Shown piece after piece: positions 18,850 to 26,361 of a stretch of DNA of 28,113 bases. Source of the stretch: a virus; the IMG/VR virus record IMGVR_UViG_3300042938_001810, positions 1-28,113 of that record, one strand, 5' to 3'. Under the pieces are notes generated by a model. It worked only from the letters and a program-made list of their open reading frames with translations, did not search any database and was not told where the DNA came from. Position numbers and translations under genes: made by a program. Position 1 is the stretch's first letter. Every line of letters starts with the position of its first letter.

Positions 18850-19686
18850 ATGAAAAAGTTTACACAATATCTTGATGCCACGGCACTAAATGAATCGCTA
18901 AACAACAAAGAGATTACGGAAACTCCACTTGTTGAATCAAAACTGTCTCGTGTTTTCCAATATGTGGAAGACGATAAGCGTGACTTTGGAATTGTGAGCG
19001 CATCGCGTGGTGCTAATTCCGCAGAACAAAACAAAGCCAAACACGAAGAACTCAAGAAGGCGATTCGCGCTATGGGTTACGGCTACATTGAACTGCGTGG
19101 TGGCTACAAGGGTGACGAAGGTGTTGTTGAAGAACTCAGCATACTTGTTCCCAACATCAAGAAAAATCAAATCCTTTCGCTTGGACGCACATTTGGACAG
19201 CACTCTGTGATGTACAAGAACGATCAGGACTTTTACTATATTGGCACAAACGAAGAAGCAGGTATTGGCAAGGTTCTTATGAGGTTTAAGAAGGGTGAAG
19301 GACAAGAGAATCTTGAACTTGCAAAGCACAAGGTTGTAGACTTCTTCTCTCAATTAAAGAAGGGCGCACACTCAGACAAGAAGTTTGTTTTCAAGGCGAA
19401 AGACGAAACTCCCGCTGAAGGAGGAGAATCTTCTGCTGATCAACACGCTGCATCCACTCACAAAGCAGGTGATGTGTGGAAAACTTCTAGTGGGTTGTGG
19501 GGCGGCAAGAATTCACAGGGCGAATACGAATACTTTGATGATCAGCCAGCGGCAAAGAAGTACGCGAAAAACACTAAAAAGGGCTTAAAGATTCAAGAAC
19601 GCGAAGAGTGGAGTTTTTCAAAGGCTGCATATTTGAGAAGAGGCGAAGACCCCAAGTGGATAACAATTTATGAGGACTTGTCGTAA
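18850..19686 (+). CDS. DUF3293-like protein, 278 aa
   Basis: ATG18850 with AAGGAG nine bases upstream. The first half has 'DFGIVSASRGANSAEQNKAK', then 'HEELKKAIRAMGYGYIELRG' and 'LGRTFGQHSVMYKNDQDFYY'. This recalls the DUF3293-like pattern ('ii.A.r...s..eN......L...l...Gy....v.G' followed by 'la..fgQ..v.y'), known from bacteria and phages without a clear function. A Glu/Ser-rich linker (about 188-215) leads to a C-terminal domain 'VWKTSSGLWGGKNSQGEYEY' that resembles a small beta domain. A CTAAATA motif upstream suggests late expression. The family call is moderate. Confidence 0.6.
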   Translation: MKKFTQYLDATALNESLNNKEITETPLVESKLSRVFQYVEDDKRDFGIVSASRGANSAEQNKAKHEELKKAIRAMGYGYIELRGGYKGDEGVVEELSILVPNIKKNQILSLGRTFGQHSVMYKNDQDFYYIGTNEEAGIGKVLMRFKKGEGQENLELAKHKVVDFFSQLKKGAHSDKKFVFKAKDETPAEGGESSADQHAASTHKAGDVWKTSSGLWGGKNSQGEYEYFDDQPAAKKYAKNTKKGLKIQEREEWSFSKAAYLRRGEDPKWITIYEDLS

Positions 19687-19694
19687 ATCAATTA

Positions 19695-19701
19695 CTAAAT
19701 A
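19695..19701 (+). promoter_or_regulatory. CTAAATA motif, candidate late promoter
   Basis: CTAAATA, 15 bp before ATG19717. Same motif set as at 2242. Confidence 0.4.
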
Positions 19702-19716
19702 AGTGTGGAGGGCTAT

Positions 19717-19845
19717 ATGCCTAAAAACACAAATAATAAAAAAGCATTGAGTAAATCATTGCTAAAGAACGCAATAGAAAAATTGCGTACTGATGCTGTT
19801 GATAAGACACGCAGTTCGGTCAAATCAAATAAACAATCATCGTGA
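19717..19845 (+). CDS. Small basic protein, 42 aa
   Basis: ATG19717 with GGAGGG about 5 bp upstream, to TGA19843-19845. Composition is Lys/Ser/Asn-rich ('KNTNNKKALSKSLLKNAIEK', 'DKTRSSVKSNKQSS'), with one short helix. No family recognised; likely a small nucleic-acid- or ribosome-associated protein if expressed. Confidence 0.5.
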   Translation: MPKNTNNKKALSKSLLKNAIEKLRTDAVDKTRSSVKSNKQSS

Positions 19846-19852
19846 TTGTGTG

Positions 19853-19880
19853 TTGACTCCTCCCGTGGTTTTGCTACAAT
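19853..19880 (+). promoter_or_regulatory. Sigma70-like promoter, extended -10
   Basis: -35 TTGACT (19853-19858), a 16-bp spacer, -10 TACAAT (19875-19880) preceded by TGC. ATG19903 follows after 22 bases, with AAAGGAG in the leader. Confidence 0.75.
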
Positions 19881-19902
19881 AAGGTCTTGAAAGGAGTTCG
19901 TA

Positions 19903-20385
19903 ATGAACTTTAACACTCTGGTTGCTTCGGCGGTTGTCACCCTCTCGCTCACTTCTATTGCTTCGGCTCAGTGGTCTAACAGCGGTGGTGGACTCAATAT
20001 TGGAATTGGCGGCTCATACGGTAAGTTCAAGGACAAGATTAGTGAGACAGGCGCAAACGGACAAACCGTTAGCCGCACTCGCACCGTTACGAACAACGAC
20101 TTTCGTTGGGGCGTTGGCATGGGTGGGTACTCCAACACCAACAACTACGGCGGTGGCGGCTATGGCTACGGCGGGGGTGGCTTCTACGGCGGTGGTGGCT
20201 ACGGTGCACAAGTAATGCCGTACTACGGTGGTGGTTACGGCGCACAAGTAATGCCGTACTACGGTGGTGGCTGTTATCCTGTCGTGGTTCCGTACTCCCC
20301 GTTCACTGGCACCTTCGGCAATCCGTGCTATGCTCCACAGGTGTTTGCTCCTGCGGCAGTCTGCCCTCAGTTTATTGTTCGCTAA
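19903..20385 (+). CDS. Secreted Gly/Tyr-rich repeat protein
   Basis: 160 residues. Signal peptide 'MNFNTLVASAVVTLSLTSIA' ends SA before QWSN. A short beta-like part follows (NIGIGGSYGKF). Next comes a Gly/Tyr-rich region ('YGGGGYGYGGGGFYGGGG') and two copies of 'GYGAQVMPYYGGG', then a Pro/Cys-containing tail with four cysteines. It has its own promoter and is predicted to be exported to the periplasm or surface. Such Gly/Tyr-rich proteins often make adhesive or structural layers; no family recognised. Confidence 0.7.
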   Translation: MNFNTLVASAVVTLSLTSIASAQWSNSGGGLNIGIGGSYGKFKDKISETGANGQTVSRTRTVTNNDFRWGVGMGGYSNTNNYGGGGYGYGGGGFYGGGGYGAQVMPYYGGGYGAQVMPYYGGGCYPVVVPYSPFTGTFGNPCYAPQVFAPAAVCPQFIVR

Positions 20386-20629
20386 CTAGTTTGGATATTC
20401 TAATAATGCCTATCCCGTTTCGCTACCAAAGATCATGGTTGGGTTGACAACCTATTAAAACGCGAGACAAAGCCAAGAAATACTCCGTTAAGTCCAGAAG
20501 CACATACGCATACACCCATACGACACTAGTTGGGTTGGCAGGAGAGGAATGCTTGGAGTTTGAAGACTGTTGGGGTTCTTCATGCGGTGTTCAGAGTACC
20601 GTGGCACAGCACACTCACTGAAATGGTTT
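20386..20629 (+). ncRNA. Unassigned stretch before a strong terminator, candidate small RNA
   Basis: About 245 bp without a supportable gene, ending in the strong terminator at 20630. That distance from the preceding stop suggests a transcribed RNA, either a long 3' untranslated region or a small RNA. TTGACA is present near 20445 (in GGTTGGGTTGACAACC, which can also fold), but no good -10 follows it. No known RNA family recognised. Confidence 0.3.
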
Positions 20630-20662
20630 GACGGCTCCATTCAAAAGCCGTCGTTTTTTTTT
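20630..20662 (+). terminator. Strong Rho-independent terminator
   Basis: GACGGCT (20630-20636) pairs with AGCCGTC (20646-20652) with a 9-nt loop, then nine T residues. tRNA-Glu begins right after it. Confidence 0.92.
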
Positions 20663-20737
20663 GGTTCTGTCGTCTAGTCTGGTCTAGGACACCTCCTTTT
20701 CACGGAGGCGACACGGGTTCGAATCCCGTCAGAATCA
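20663..20737 (+). tRNA. tRNA-Glu (anticodon TTC)
   Basis: Acceptor GGTTCTG / CAGAATC (one G-U), anticodon stem CCTCC/GGAGG with loop TTTTCAC giving TTC, T-arm loop TTCGAAT, discriminator A. CCA not encoded. It starts directly after a terminator, so its promoter is not obvious; read-through or processing may supply it. Confidence 0.95.
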
Positions 20738-20741
20738 TTTT

Positions 20742-20823
20742 GGGAGAATACTCAAGTGGACAACGAGGCTTGACTGTAAATCAAGCGGCATAGCCTTCGG
20801 GGGTTCGAATCCCTCTTCTCCCA
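20742..20823 (+). tRNA. tRNA-Tyr (anticodon GTA)
   Basis: Acceptor GGGAGAA / TTCTCCC, anticodon stem CTTGA/TCAAG with loop CTGTAAA giving GTA, a long variable arm as expected for bacterial-type tRNA-Tyr, and T-arm loop TTCGAAT. Discriminator A. Confidence 0.95.
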
Positions 20824-20826
20824 TTC

Positions 20827-20898
20827 GCCGCCTTAGCACAGTGGTAGTGCAGTTGATTTGTAATCAACAGGTCATCGGTTCGAATCCGATAGGCGGCT
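20827..20898 (+). tRNA. tRNA-Thr (anticodon TGT)
   Basis: Acceptor GCCGCCT / AGGCGGC, anticodon stem GTTGA/TCAAC with loop TTTGTAA giving TGT, T-arm loop TTCGAAT, discriminator T. CCA not encoded. It forms a tight trio with tRNA-Glu and tRNA-Tyr (gaps of 3-4 nt). Confidence 0.95.
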
Positions 20899-20941
20899 TT
20901 GTTAAGACACGGTTCAACTACTCTACAAATGAACATAGGAT

Positions 20942-21145
20942 ATGGAAACACTGGCATTTACTCTTTATGGAATCGGAGCAATAGCCTTCACATCAGCGGC
21001 TACGCTAAAATTGTACGCACACGCATACGCTCGTGGTTATGAAAACGGCAAGCACTATGGATTTTCTGATGGGTTGAATCACGCTAGGCTGAAAACTGTA
21101 AAGCCGCATAATTCATCTCGCAAGCAGATGGTTGCTGCTGTCTGA
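20942..21145 (+). CDS. Small membrane protein, 67 aa
   Basis: ATG20942 with TAGGA just upstream. One hydrophobic helix at the N-terminus (about 4-25, 'LAFTLYGIGAIAFTSAATLK') is followed by a basic His/Tyr-rich tail ('ARGYENGKHYGFSDGLNHAR'). No family recognised. Its stop codon abuts, with no gap, the stop of the convergent minus-strand gene at 21146. Confidence 0.6.
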   Translation: METLAFTLYGIGAIAFTSAATLKLYAHAYARGYENGKHYGFSDGLNHARLKTVKPHNSSRKQMVAAV

Positions 21146-22510
21146 TTAAACCAATAGCAAATCAGCAGTCAAGATTGGTCTGTTCATCACCGATAGAATG
21201 TCGGTGTTCAGACCAATTCTATTTTCCGAAACAGTTGTTTCGTTAAGATATACACGAACCCTATTCTGCTTCAGAGTTTCATCGGAAGTAAATTTCACGG
21301 TGAATGAGTGGGCGTTAGACGCAGCAGTTCCTGCTCGGTAATTAATTAGTAGAGTTTCACCCGCAAACAGTGCTGCAACAGCAGTCTTTGTTTGCGTGTT
21401 TGGTGATGTGATCTCTAGAATATTTGTTCCTGTAGGAATAATTGAAGTGCTGCTGAATTCTGCTGTAGTGTAGTATTCGGTAATTGCACCAAGAGAAATA
21501 CCTGTAACTACAAGTGGAGATCCTGTGTCTGTACTAGTACGACCAGTTAGTGTGCAGGTTACTGTTCCTAATACAACTCCCTGTTCGGTATCAGGAGAGA
21601 AGAACGAGAAGGTTGCGCCTACGCTTGTGGCAGCACCAAAGGAATTCCATTGCTGTACAGCAGCCGCACTATCGTCTGCAAGAGAAATTGTGGTTGAAGC
21701 ACCAACAGAAACCAATACACGAATGCCTTCAGTCTGTATTGAGTTTGTGTCTCCACCAGCAAGAAACTTACAGTTCTGTAGAGTGCCACCACCAATGGGT
21801 GTGTTCTCGCTTTCCCATGAATAAAATTCAGTAATACTTGAGGAGTTTTGTTCTCCTCTAATCAGCACTGCGAGCAGTGAAGATCCTCTAGAATCCCATA
21901 TATTTAAGAACGGGGTGAGATCAAATTTCACGATTGATCCACTCCACGAACCGATTGGTATTATTTCAGATGCCGCTGGTTCTGCGTCACCGCCTTCAAT
22001 AGTCCATCCTGTTGCAGCGGCTTCGGATGGCTTGTACCAAGACACAGACGAGTCTATAGTGGTGTCTAGAGGCAGCAGGACGGCTTCTAGAAGCCCTCCT
22101 GAAGTTCCTGTGGATCGTGTCAGCGTGAGAGTAGCATTCCCGATTGTATATGGACTACCTGCGGTATAGCCTTCTATAGTACTCACAGCAGCAGAAAAAT
22201 ATTGGCGTGGATTCAGCAGTAGCACTGTTCTAAATTCTTGTGTTTTCGTTCCACCAACCTTCAACATATTTCTAGAACGATACAGTAAGTTGCCGCTGTC
22301 CCCACCCGTGTAGTATCCAGAAATTATTTTTGTTGGTTGCTGCACATCACTCAGTTCAATAAACTTGGAACTGAACGAATCAAATGCTTTTATCTTTACT
22401 TCTGCTGAAAGATTCGTAATATAGGTATCGCTGTTTCCGTCTGATCCATATACCGTTGCTCTCACGGTCTGTGAATTAGAGTAATTATTGCGATAACTAG
22501 AGTTAAGCAT
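21146..22510 (-). CDS. Probable tail-fibre or virion protein with DNRLRE-like domain
   Basis: I choose ATG22510 (454 aa) because AGGAG lies 4 bp upstream; the longer frame to 22603 would overlap the preceding gene. The sequence is Ser/Thr/Gly-rich and strand-rich throughout. The middle ('LLLNPRQYFSAAVS', 'SVSWYKPSEAAATGWTIEGG', 'WSGSIVKFDLTPFLNIWDS') follows the pattern of DNRLRE-type beta-sandwich domains, in which 'vTW' and 'GW' precede 'v.fDlT..v..W'. Such domains occur in surface and adhesion proteins. The C-terminus is another set of strands. It lies 10 bp downstream of the 817-residue repeat protein gene, so the two form a minus-strand late operon, probably of fibre components. Confidence 0.65.
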   Translation of the reverse strand: MLNSSYRNNYSNSQTVRATVYGSDGNSDTYITNLSAEVKIKAFDSFSSKFIELSDVQQPTKIISGYYTGGDSGNLLYRSRNMLKVGGTKTQEFRTVLLLNPRQYFSAAVSTIEGYTAGSPYTIGNATLTLTRSTGTSGGLLEAVLLPLDTTIDSSVSWYKPSEAAATGWTIEGGDAEPAASEIIPIGSWSGSIVKFDLTPFLNIWDSRGSSLLAVLIRGEQNSSSITEFYSWESENTPIGGGTLQNCKFLAGGDTNSIQTEGIRVLVSVGASTTISLADDSAAAVQQWNSFGAATSVGATFSFFSPDTEQGVVLGTVTCTLTGRTSTDTGSPLVVTGISLGAITEYYTTAEFSSTSIIPTGTNILEITSPNTQTKTAVAALFAGETLLINYRAGTAASNAHSFTVKFTSDETLKQNRVRVYLNETTVSENRIGLNTDILSVMNRPILTADLLLV

Positions 22511-22520
22511 AGTGCTCCTA

Positions 22521-24974
22521 TTACGAAGCGTAGAACGAGAAGGTGATTCCTGTTCCCGTGTTGTGCGGTGCAAATCCAACCGAATACGGTGGATAAAATA
22601 CATTGATCATGTCAATGTTGTCTACTTCAAGGAATAGTTCATCTCCGTGATACATTACATACGAATATGCTCCAGCAGTAAATCCGTATGTTGATGCGTC
22701 TGTTACAGAACCAACACACATAAATTCATTTTGTGATGAGTTGGCTCCTGTGGCAATACGCGAAACCTTGATACGAACACCCGTTGCACAGGTAAATCCT
22801 GCGTTAGAGTTGTATTCGGTTAGGTTCTTTGCCACATATCCTGCAACATTTGTACGAGCCATGAACAACGGCTGTGTTGCGTTAGAATCAATTGCCACAC
22901 TAACTGAACCACTTGATACAGTATTTGCAAGAGTCTGCAACTGTGTGTTTACAGCATTCTTGACCAGTGAATAAATTGAAAGTGAATCAGTAAAGTCAAA
23001 AGCACCAACACTAACTGTTGGATCGTAAAGAGCCTTCTTTGCAGCAATCAAAAAGTCTGTATTAGTCTTGACTTGGGAAATGGTGGCATTCACTGTGGAT
23101 GTTGGAGTATCAAGATTTGCCAATTCGATTGGCATAAATCCACCCGAATATCCCTTGACGATTACTGGTCCGTTGGCAGTGTCTCCTGCAACCCACAATC
23201 CGTATTCTGCACTCGTGGTTCCCGTGACAGGAATGGGAGCATACGATGGAGCAGTAATACCAATCTGTGCGCTGAATGTGGCGTAGGCGTTAAAAGAGAA
23301 CCCTGAGTTAACAAGGTACATATTAACTGCGGCACCACACCAACCTGCACCCGTAGTACCACTAACTTGTGTTAGTGTTCCCGTTGAACTCACTGCTGCA
23401 TTCATGTATGTTGGAACAGTAGAGAAAGACAGGCTGTCTGCTGCTCCCTGACCAACAATAGTAACGGTGTCTGTGGTGTAGTTTAGATCACGAATATCAA
23501 GATCCGTAGCAGATACAGTTACACCCGTTATGGTGGACACATTCACATTCAGTGCATTGTTGGTGGAATAGACTGCTTCAATAGCAGCCGTTGAACCAGC
23601 AAAAGCGTACAAGGATGTTGGTACAGTGCTTTCGACTCCTGTGCCGTATACAGTAATATTATCTGTGGCTGCGGTAATACCGCGAATACTAAAGTCGGAA
23701 GCCTGAACATAAACAGCCGTTGCACCAGTTACTCCAAATATTCCAAGATTGGAGAAGGACGATACTGTTACGGGAAGAGGGGCACTTACAGTGATACCAA
23801 CAGGGTATCCACTTGCGATGCCTTGAATTCCCACATAATCTATTCCAGCGGTACTGCCAAGAGTAGTTCCACCGTACAGGTTTCGAATATCTAAATCGGT
23901 TGCAGATACGGTCAGAGTTCCAACTGTAATTCCTACAGCCACTCCTCCTGATACACCCACAACGGTTAGAGATGTTCCTGTTGTACCCACAATGGTTGTG
24001 GCAAGACTATAAATTGCAGATGGAGCAAGGAATTCATATCTTCCCCATGAACCGCAAAGACCCACTGGAAGGGGCGCGGAAGCCTGAACATAAACAGCCG
24101 TTGCGCCTGTTACTCCGAATATTCCAAGATTGGATAAGGATAGATTAGCGAAAGACGATACGGTTACAGGAATAGGAGAACTTACGGTGATACCAACAGG
24201 GTATCCGCTTTCAATTCCTTGAATACCAACATAGTCTATTCCAACAGTGCTTCCACTAGAGGTTCCACCGTATAGATTTCGAATACTGAAACTGCTACCC
24301 ACAACATTCAGCGTTCCAACTGTAATACCAACAGGGTATCCACTTTCGATTCCTTGAATACCAACATAATCTATTCCAACAGTACTTCCACTAGAGGTTC
24401 CACCGTATAGGTTTCGAATACTGAAACTGCTACCCGCAACATTCAGCGTTCCAACTGTGATGCCTACAGCAACTCCTCCTGATACACCAGCAACATTCAG
24501 CGTTCCAACCGTGATGCCTACAGCAACTCCTCCTGATACACCAGTAACGGTGAGAGATGTTCCTGTTGTGCCCACAATGGTTGTGGCAAGACTATAAAAT
24601 CCAGATGTAGGCAGAAATTCATATCTTCCCCATGAGCCAGTAAGACCCACTGGAGCAACATTCAGCGTTCCAACTGTAATACCTATAGGAACTCCTCCTC
24701 CCGATACACCCATAACGGTAAGAGATGTTCCTGTGGTGCCTACAATGGTTGTGGCAAGACTGTAAATTCCAGATGAAGCAAGAAAATCATAGTTTGCCCA
24801 TGAGCCAGAAAGACCCACTGGAAGGGGCGCGGAGCCACTTGCATATATTACTGTGTCGTCTGCACCGTAGGCAATCTTGACAATTTGATGATGTGCGGTA
24901 TTGACATAATCGCTGGCTATGGTATAACTAATACCATCAGTAACAATGTTGTAGTTGTCGCTAGTCGCTGCCAT
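22521..24974 (-). CDS. Long repetitive beta-structured virion protein, probable tail fibre or adhesin
   Basis: 817 residues starting at ATG24974 (GGAGAAG upstream). The first two thirds are made of shuffled modules: 'GSW..Y.FL' leading to 'YSLATTIVGTTGTSLTV' (three copies); 'VGITVGTLNV' and variants (at least five); 'IRNLYGGT..GST.GIDYVG' followed by 'IQGI.SGYPVGITV' (three); 'LGIFGVTGATAVYVQAS' (two). The C-terminal 250 residues are unique ('SLSIYSLVKNAVNTQLQTLA', 'GFTCATGVRIKVSRI', 'YVMYHGDELFLEVDNI') and may be the tip or a capping domain. Composition is almost free of charge, as in beta-rich fibres. Opposite to the flanking plus-strand genes; function inferred from composition. Confidence 0.7.
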   Translation of the reverse strand: MAATSDNYNIVTDGISYTIASDYVNTAHHQIVKIAYGADDTVIYASGSAPLPVGLSGSWANYDFLASSGIYSLATTIVGTTGTSLTVMGVSGGGVPIGITVGTLNVAPVGLTGSWGRYEFLPTSGFYSLATTIVGTTGTSLTVTGVSGGVAVGITVGTLNVAGVSGGVAVGITVGTLNVAGSSFSIRNLYGGTSSGSTVGIDYVGIQGIESGYPVGITVGTLNVVGSSFSIRNLYGGTSSGSTVGIDYVGIQGIESGYPVGITVSSPIPVTVSSFANLSLSNLGIFGVTGATAVYVQASAPLPVGLCGSWGRYEFLAPSAIYSLATTIVGTTGTSLTVVGVSGGVAVGITVGTLTVSATDLDIRNLYGGTTLGSTAGIDYVGIQGIASGYPVGITVSAPLPVTVSSFSNLGIFGVTGATAVYVQASDFSIRGITAATDNITVYGTGVESTVPTSLYAFAGSTAAIEAVYSTNNALNVNVSTITGVTVSATDLDIRDLNYTTDTVTIVGQGAADSLSFSTVPTYMNAAVSSTGTLTQVSGTTGAGWCGAAVNMYLVNSGFSFNAYATFSAQIGITAPSYAPIPVTGTTSAEYGLWVAGDTANGPVIVKGYSGGFMPIELANLDTPTSTVNATISQVKTNTDFLIAAKKALYDPTVSVGAFDFTDSLSIYSLVKNAVNTQLQTLANTVSSGSVSVAIDSNATQPLFMARTNVAGYVAKNLTEYNSNAGFTCATGVRIKVSRIATGANSSQNEFMCVGSVTDASTYGFTAGAYSYVMYHGDELFLEVDNIDMINVFYPPYSVGFAPHNTGTGITFSFYAS
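23690..24850 (-). repeat. Coding direct repeats in the fibre-type gene
   Basis: Several 30-100 bp segments recur at high identity, for example the modules at about 24185-24300 and 24320-24430 (both encoding the IRNLYGGTSSGSTVG module) and at about 23820-23890. They keep the reading frame, so they are protein-module repeats. High DNA identity points to recent duplication or gene conversion. Confidence 0.75.
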
Positions 24975-25014
24975 TTGCTTCTCCGCTTTTTCAGTGTCGT
25001 GATCAATTCAAGGA

Positions 25015-25021
25015 CTAAATA
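25015..25021 (+). promoter_or_regulatory. CTAAATA motif, candidate late promoter
   Basis: CTAAATA followed by A, 13 bp before ATG25035 of the gp33-like gene, between divergent genes and not part of any coding end. Same motif set as at 2242. Confidence 0.45.
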
Positions 25022-25034
25022 AGAGTACCCCCCT

Positions 25035-25277
25035 ATGTATATTTCCGAAAGTAAACCCGTCATGGACATCAACAATATCCGTTTTCCCCGTGAAGTAGAA
25101 AATCATGTCAAAAACTATGAAGTTTCATATATTGACGCAGTGATCGCGGTATGTGAACGGTACGGCATTGAGCCACAGGTGGGAGCCAAGTTCTTGAGCA
25201 AGCCAATTATTGAAAAAATAAAGGCTGAAGGACAGGAACTAAATCTGCTTCCTAAAAAATCAAAACTACCTGTTTAA
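25035..25277 (+). CDS. 33: Probable gp33-like late transcription coactivator
   Basis: 80 residues. The pattern 'IRFPREVENHVKNYEVSYID', 'AVIAVCERYGIEPQVGAKFL' and 'SKPIIEKIKAEGQELNLLPK' matches what I recall of gp33 in marine T4-like phages ('fP.eie..v.....yidAi...Ce.n.ie.e.aakli...l.eKi..Ea..LN.L'). In T4, gp33 links RNA polymerase to the sliding clamp to activate late promoters. Its place just upstream of gp32 fits the T4 gene order closely. ATG25035 or ATG25062 could be the start. The call rests on pattern memory and context. Confidence 0.68.
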   Translation: MYISESKPVMDINNIRFPREVENHVKNYEVSYIDAVIAVCERYGIEPQVGAKFLSKPIIEKIKAEGQELNLLPKKSKLPV

Positions 25278-25279
25278 CC

Positions 25280-25307
25280 TTGACTCGGTACGATTATGTG
25301 GTACTAT
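25280..25307 (+). promoter_or_regulatory. Sigma70-like promoter of the gp32 gene
   Basis: -35 TTGACT (25280-25285), a 16-bp spacer, -10 TACTAT (25302-25307). Transcription would start near 25315, giving a leader of about 65 nt for gp32. Confidence 0.65.
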
Positions 25308-25319
25308 TGGCTACATAGT

Positions 25320-25340
25320 TGTGGTGAATTGTTCACCACA
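25320..25340 (+). promoter_or_regulatory. Hairpin in the gp32 leader
   Basis: TGTGGTGAA (25320-25328) and TTCACCACA (25332-25340) form a perfect 9-bp stem with a 3-nt loop in the 5' leader of gp32 mRNA. T4 gp32 represses its own translation by binding a structured leader; this hairpin is a candidate for a similar role. Confidence 0.6.
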
Positions 25341-25378
25341 CATTAAATACATCGTACAAATCGCACAAGGAGTTTACT

Positions 25379-26302
25379 ATGGGATTCAAGGATATGAAGT
25401 CGGCATCGGGTTCAAACTACCAGTCACTTGCCTCTGAAATGGACAAGATGGCAAAGAAGTCGGAGTCCTACAAGGATGACCGTATGTGGAAGGCTGACAC
25501 CGATAAGACAGGAAACGGCTATGCAGAGATTAGATTTCTTCCTGCACCTGATGGCGAAGACTTGCCGTGGGCGCGTATTTGGAATCACGGGTTTCGTGGA
25601 CCAGGTGGTTGGTACATTGAAAACTCCCTTACAACCATTGGGCTGAAGGATCCTGTGTCTGAGATGAACTCTCAGTTGTGGGCAAGTGGTTCCGATGATG
25701 ACAAGAAGATTGCGCGTGATCGCAAGCGCAAGTTGTCGTACATCAGCAACATTCTTGTGGTCAGCGACCCAAAGAACCCTCAGAATGAGGGCAAGGTGTT
25801 CTTGTTCCGTTACGGCAAGAAGATTTTTGAGAAGATTCAGGAAGCAATGAATCCACAGTTCCAAGACGAGAAGCCCACCAATCCCTTTGACTTTTGGAAT
25901 GGTGCAACCTTTAAGTTGAAGATTCGTCAGGTTGAAGGCTACACCAACTACGACCGCAGCGAGTTTTCTGCTCCGTCTGCCGTGCTTGGTGGAGACGATG
26001 CTGCTCTAGAGAAGTTGTGGAAGAAGCAGTATTCCCTCAAGGAGTTTACGGATCCAAAGTCATTCAAGACATACGAAGAACTAAAGACTCGTCTTCGTGA
26101 TGTGTTGGGTGACAATATTCGTGCCTCCACCTCTGAGAATGCGTACAAGGGTGGAGCAGAGAAGGCTTCATTTGATGATGAGGATGCGGCTCCTGTTGTA
26201 AAGAAGGCTGCACCACAATCAAAGAAGCCTGTGAAGGAAAGCACTGACGACGATACCGAAGACGCACTTTCTTACTTCGAGAAGTTGGCAAGCGAAGACT
26301 AA
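25379..26302 (+). CDS. 32: Single-stranded DNA-binding protein (gp32-like)
   Basis: 307 residues with AAGGAG upstream. Clear similarity to T4 gp32 across the core: 'GNGYAEIRFLPAPDGEDLPW', 'WNHGFRGPGGWYIENSL', 'ISNILVVSDPKNPQNEGKVF' and 'FRYGKKIFEKI', 'FDFWNGATFKLKIRQVEGYT', then 'YDRSEFSAPSA'. The protein coats single-stranded DNA in replication and repair. The C-terminus is acidic (DDDTEDALSYFEKLASED), the usual site for partner contacts. The T4 zinc ligands are missing: apart from the His in NHGF, the three cysteines are replaced and the whole protein has no Cys. I recall the same in marine T4-like phages. Own promoter, leader hairpin and terminator. Confidence 0.95.
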   Translation: MGFKDMKSASGSNYQSLASEMDKMAKKSESYKDDRMWKADTDKTGNGYAEIRFLPAPDGEDLPWARIWNHGFRGPGGWYIENSLTTIGLKDPVSEMNSQLWASGSDDDKKIARDRKRKLSYISNILVVSDPKNPQNEGKVFLFRYGKKIFEKIQEAMNPQFQDEKPTNPFDFWNGATFKLKIRQVEGYTNYDRSEFSAPSAVLGGDDAALEKLWKKQYSLKEFTDPKSFKTYEELKTRLRDVLGDNIRASTSENAYKGGAEKASFDDEDAAPVVKKAAPQSKKPVKESTDDDTEDALSYFEKLASED

Positions 26303-26331
26303 ATACTTACGACCTTCGGTTTCGCAATAAA

Positions 26332-26361
26332 GGGGCGCACTTCGGTGCGCCTCTTTGTTTT
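26332..26361. terminator. Bidirectional Rho-independent terminator
   Basis: GGGGCGCAC (26332-26340), TTCG tetraloop, GTGCGCCTC (26345-26353), then TTTGTTTT. It ends gp32, and read on the other strand it ends the convergent gene at 26360. Confidence 0.9.
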
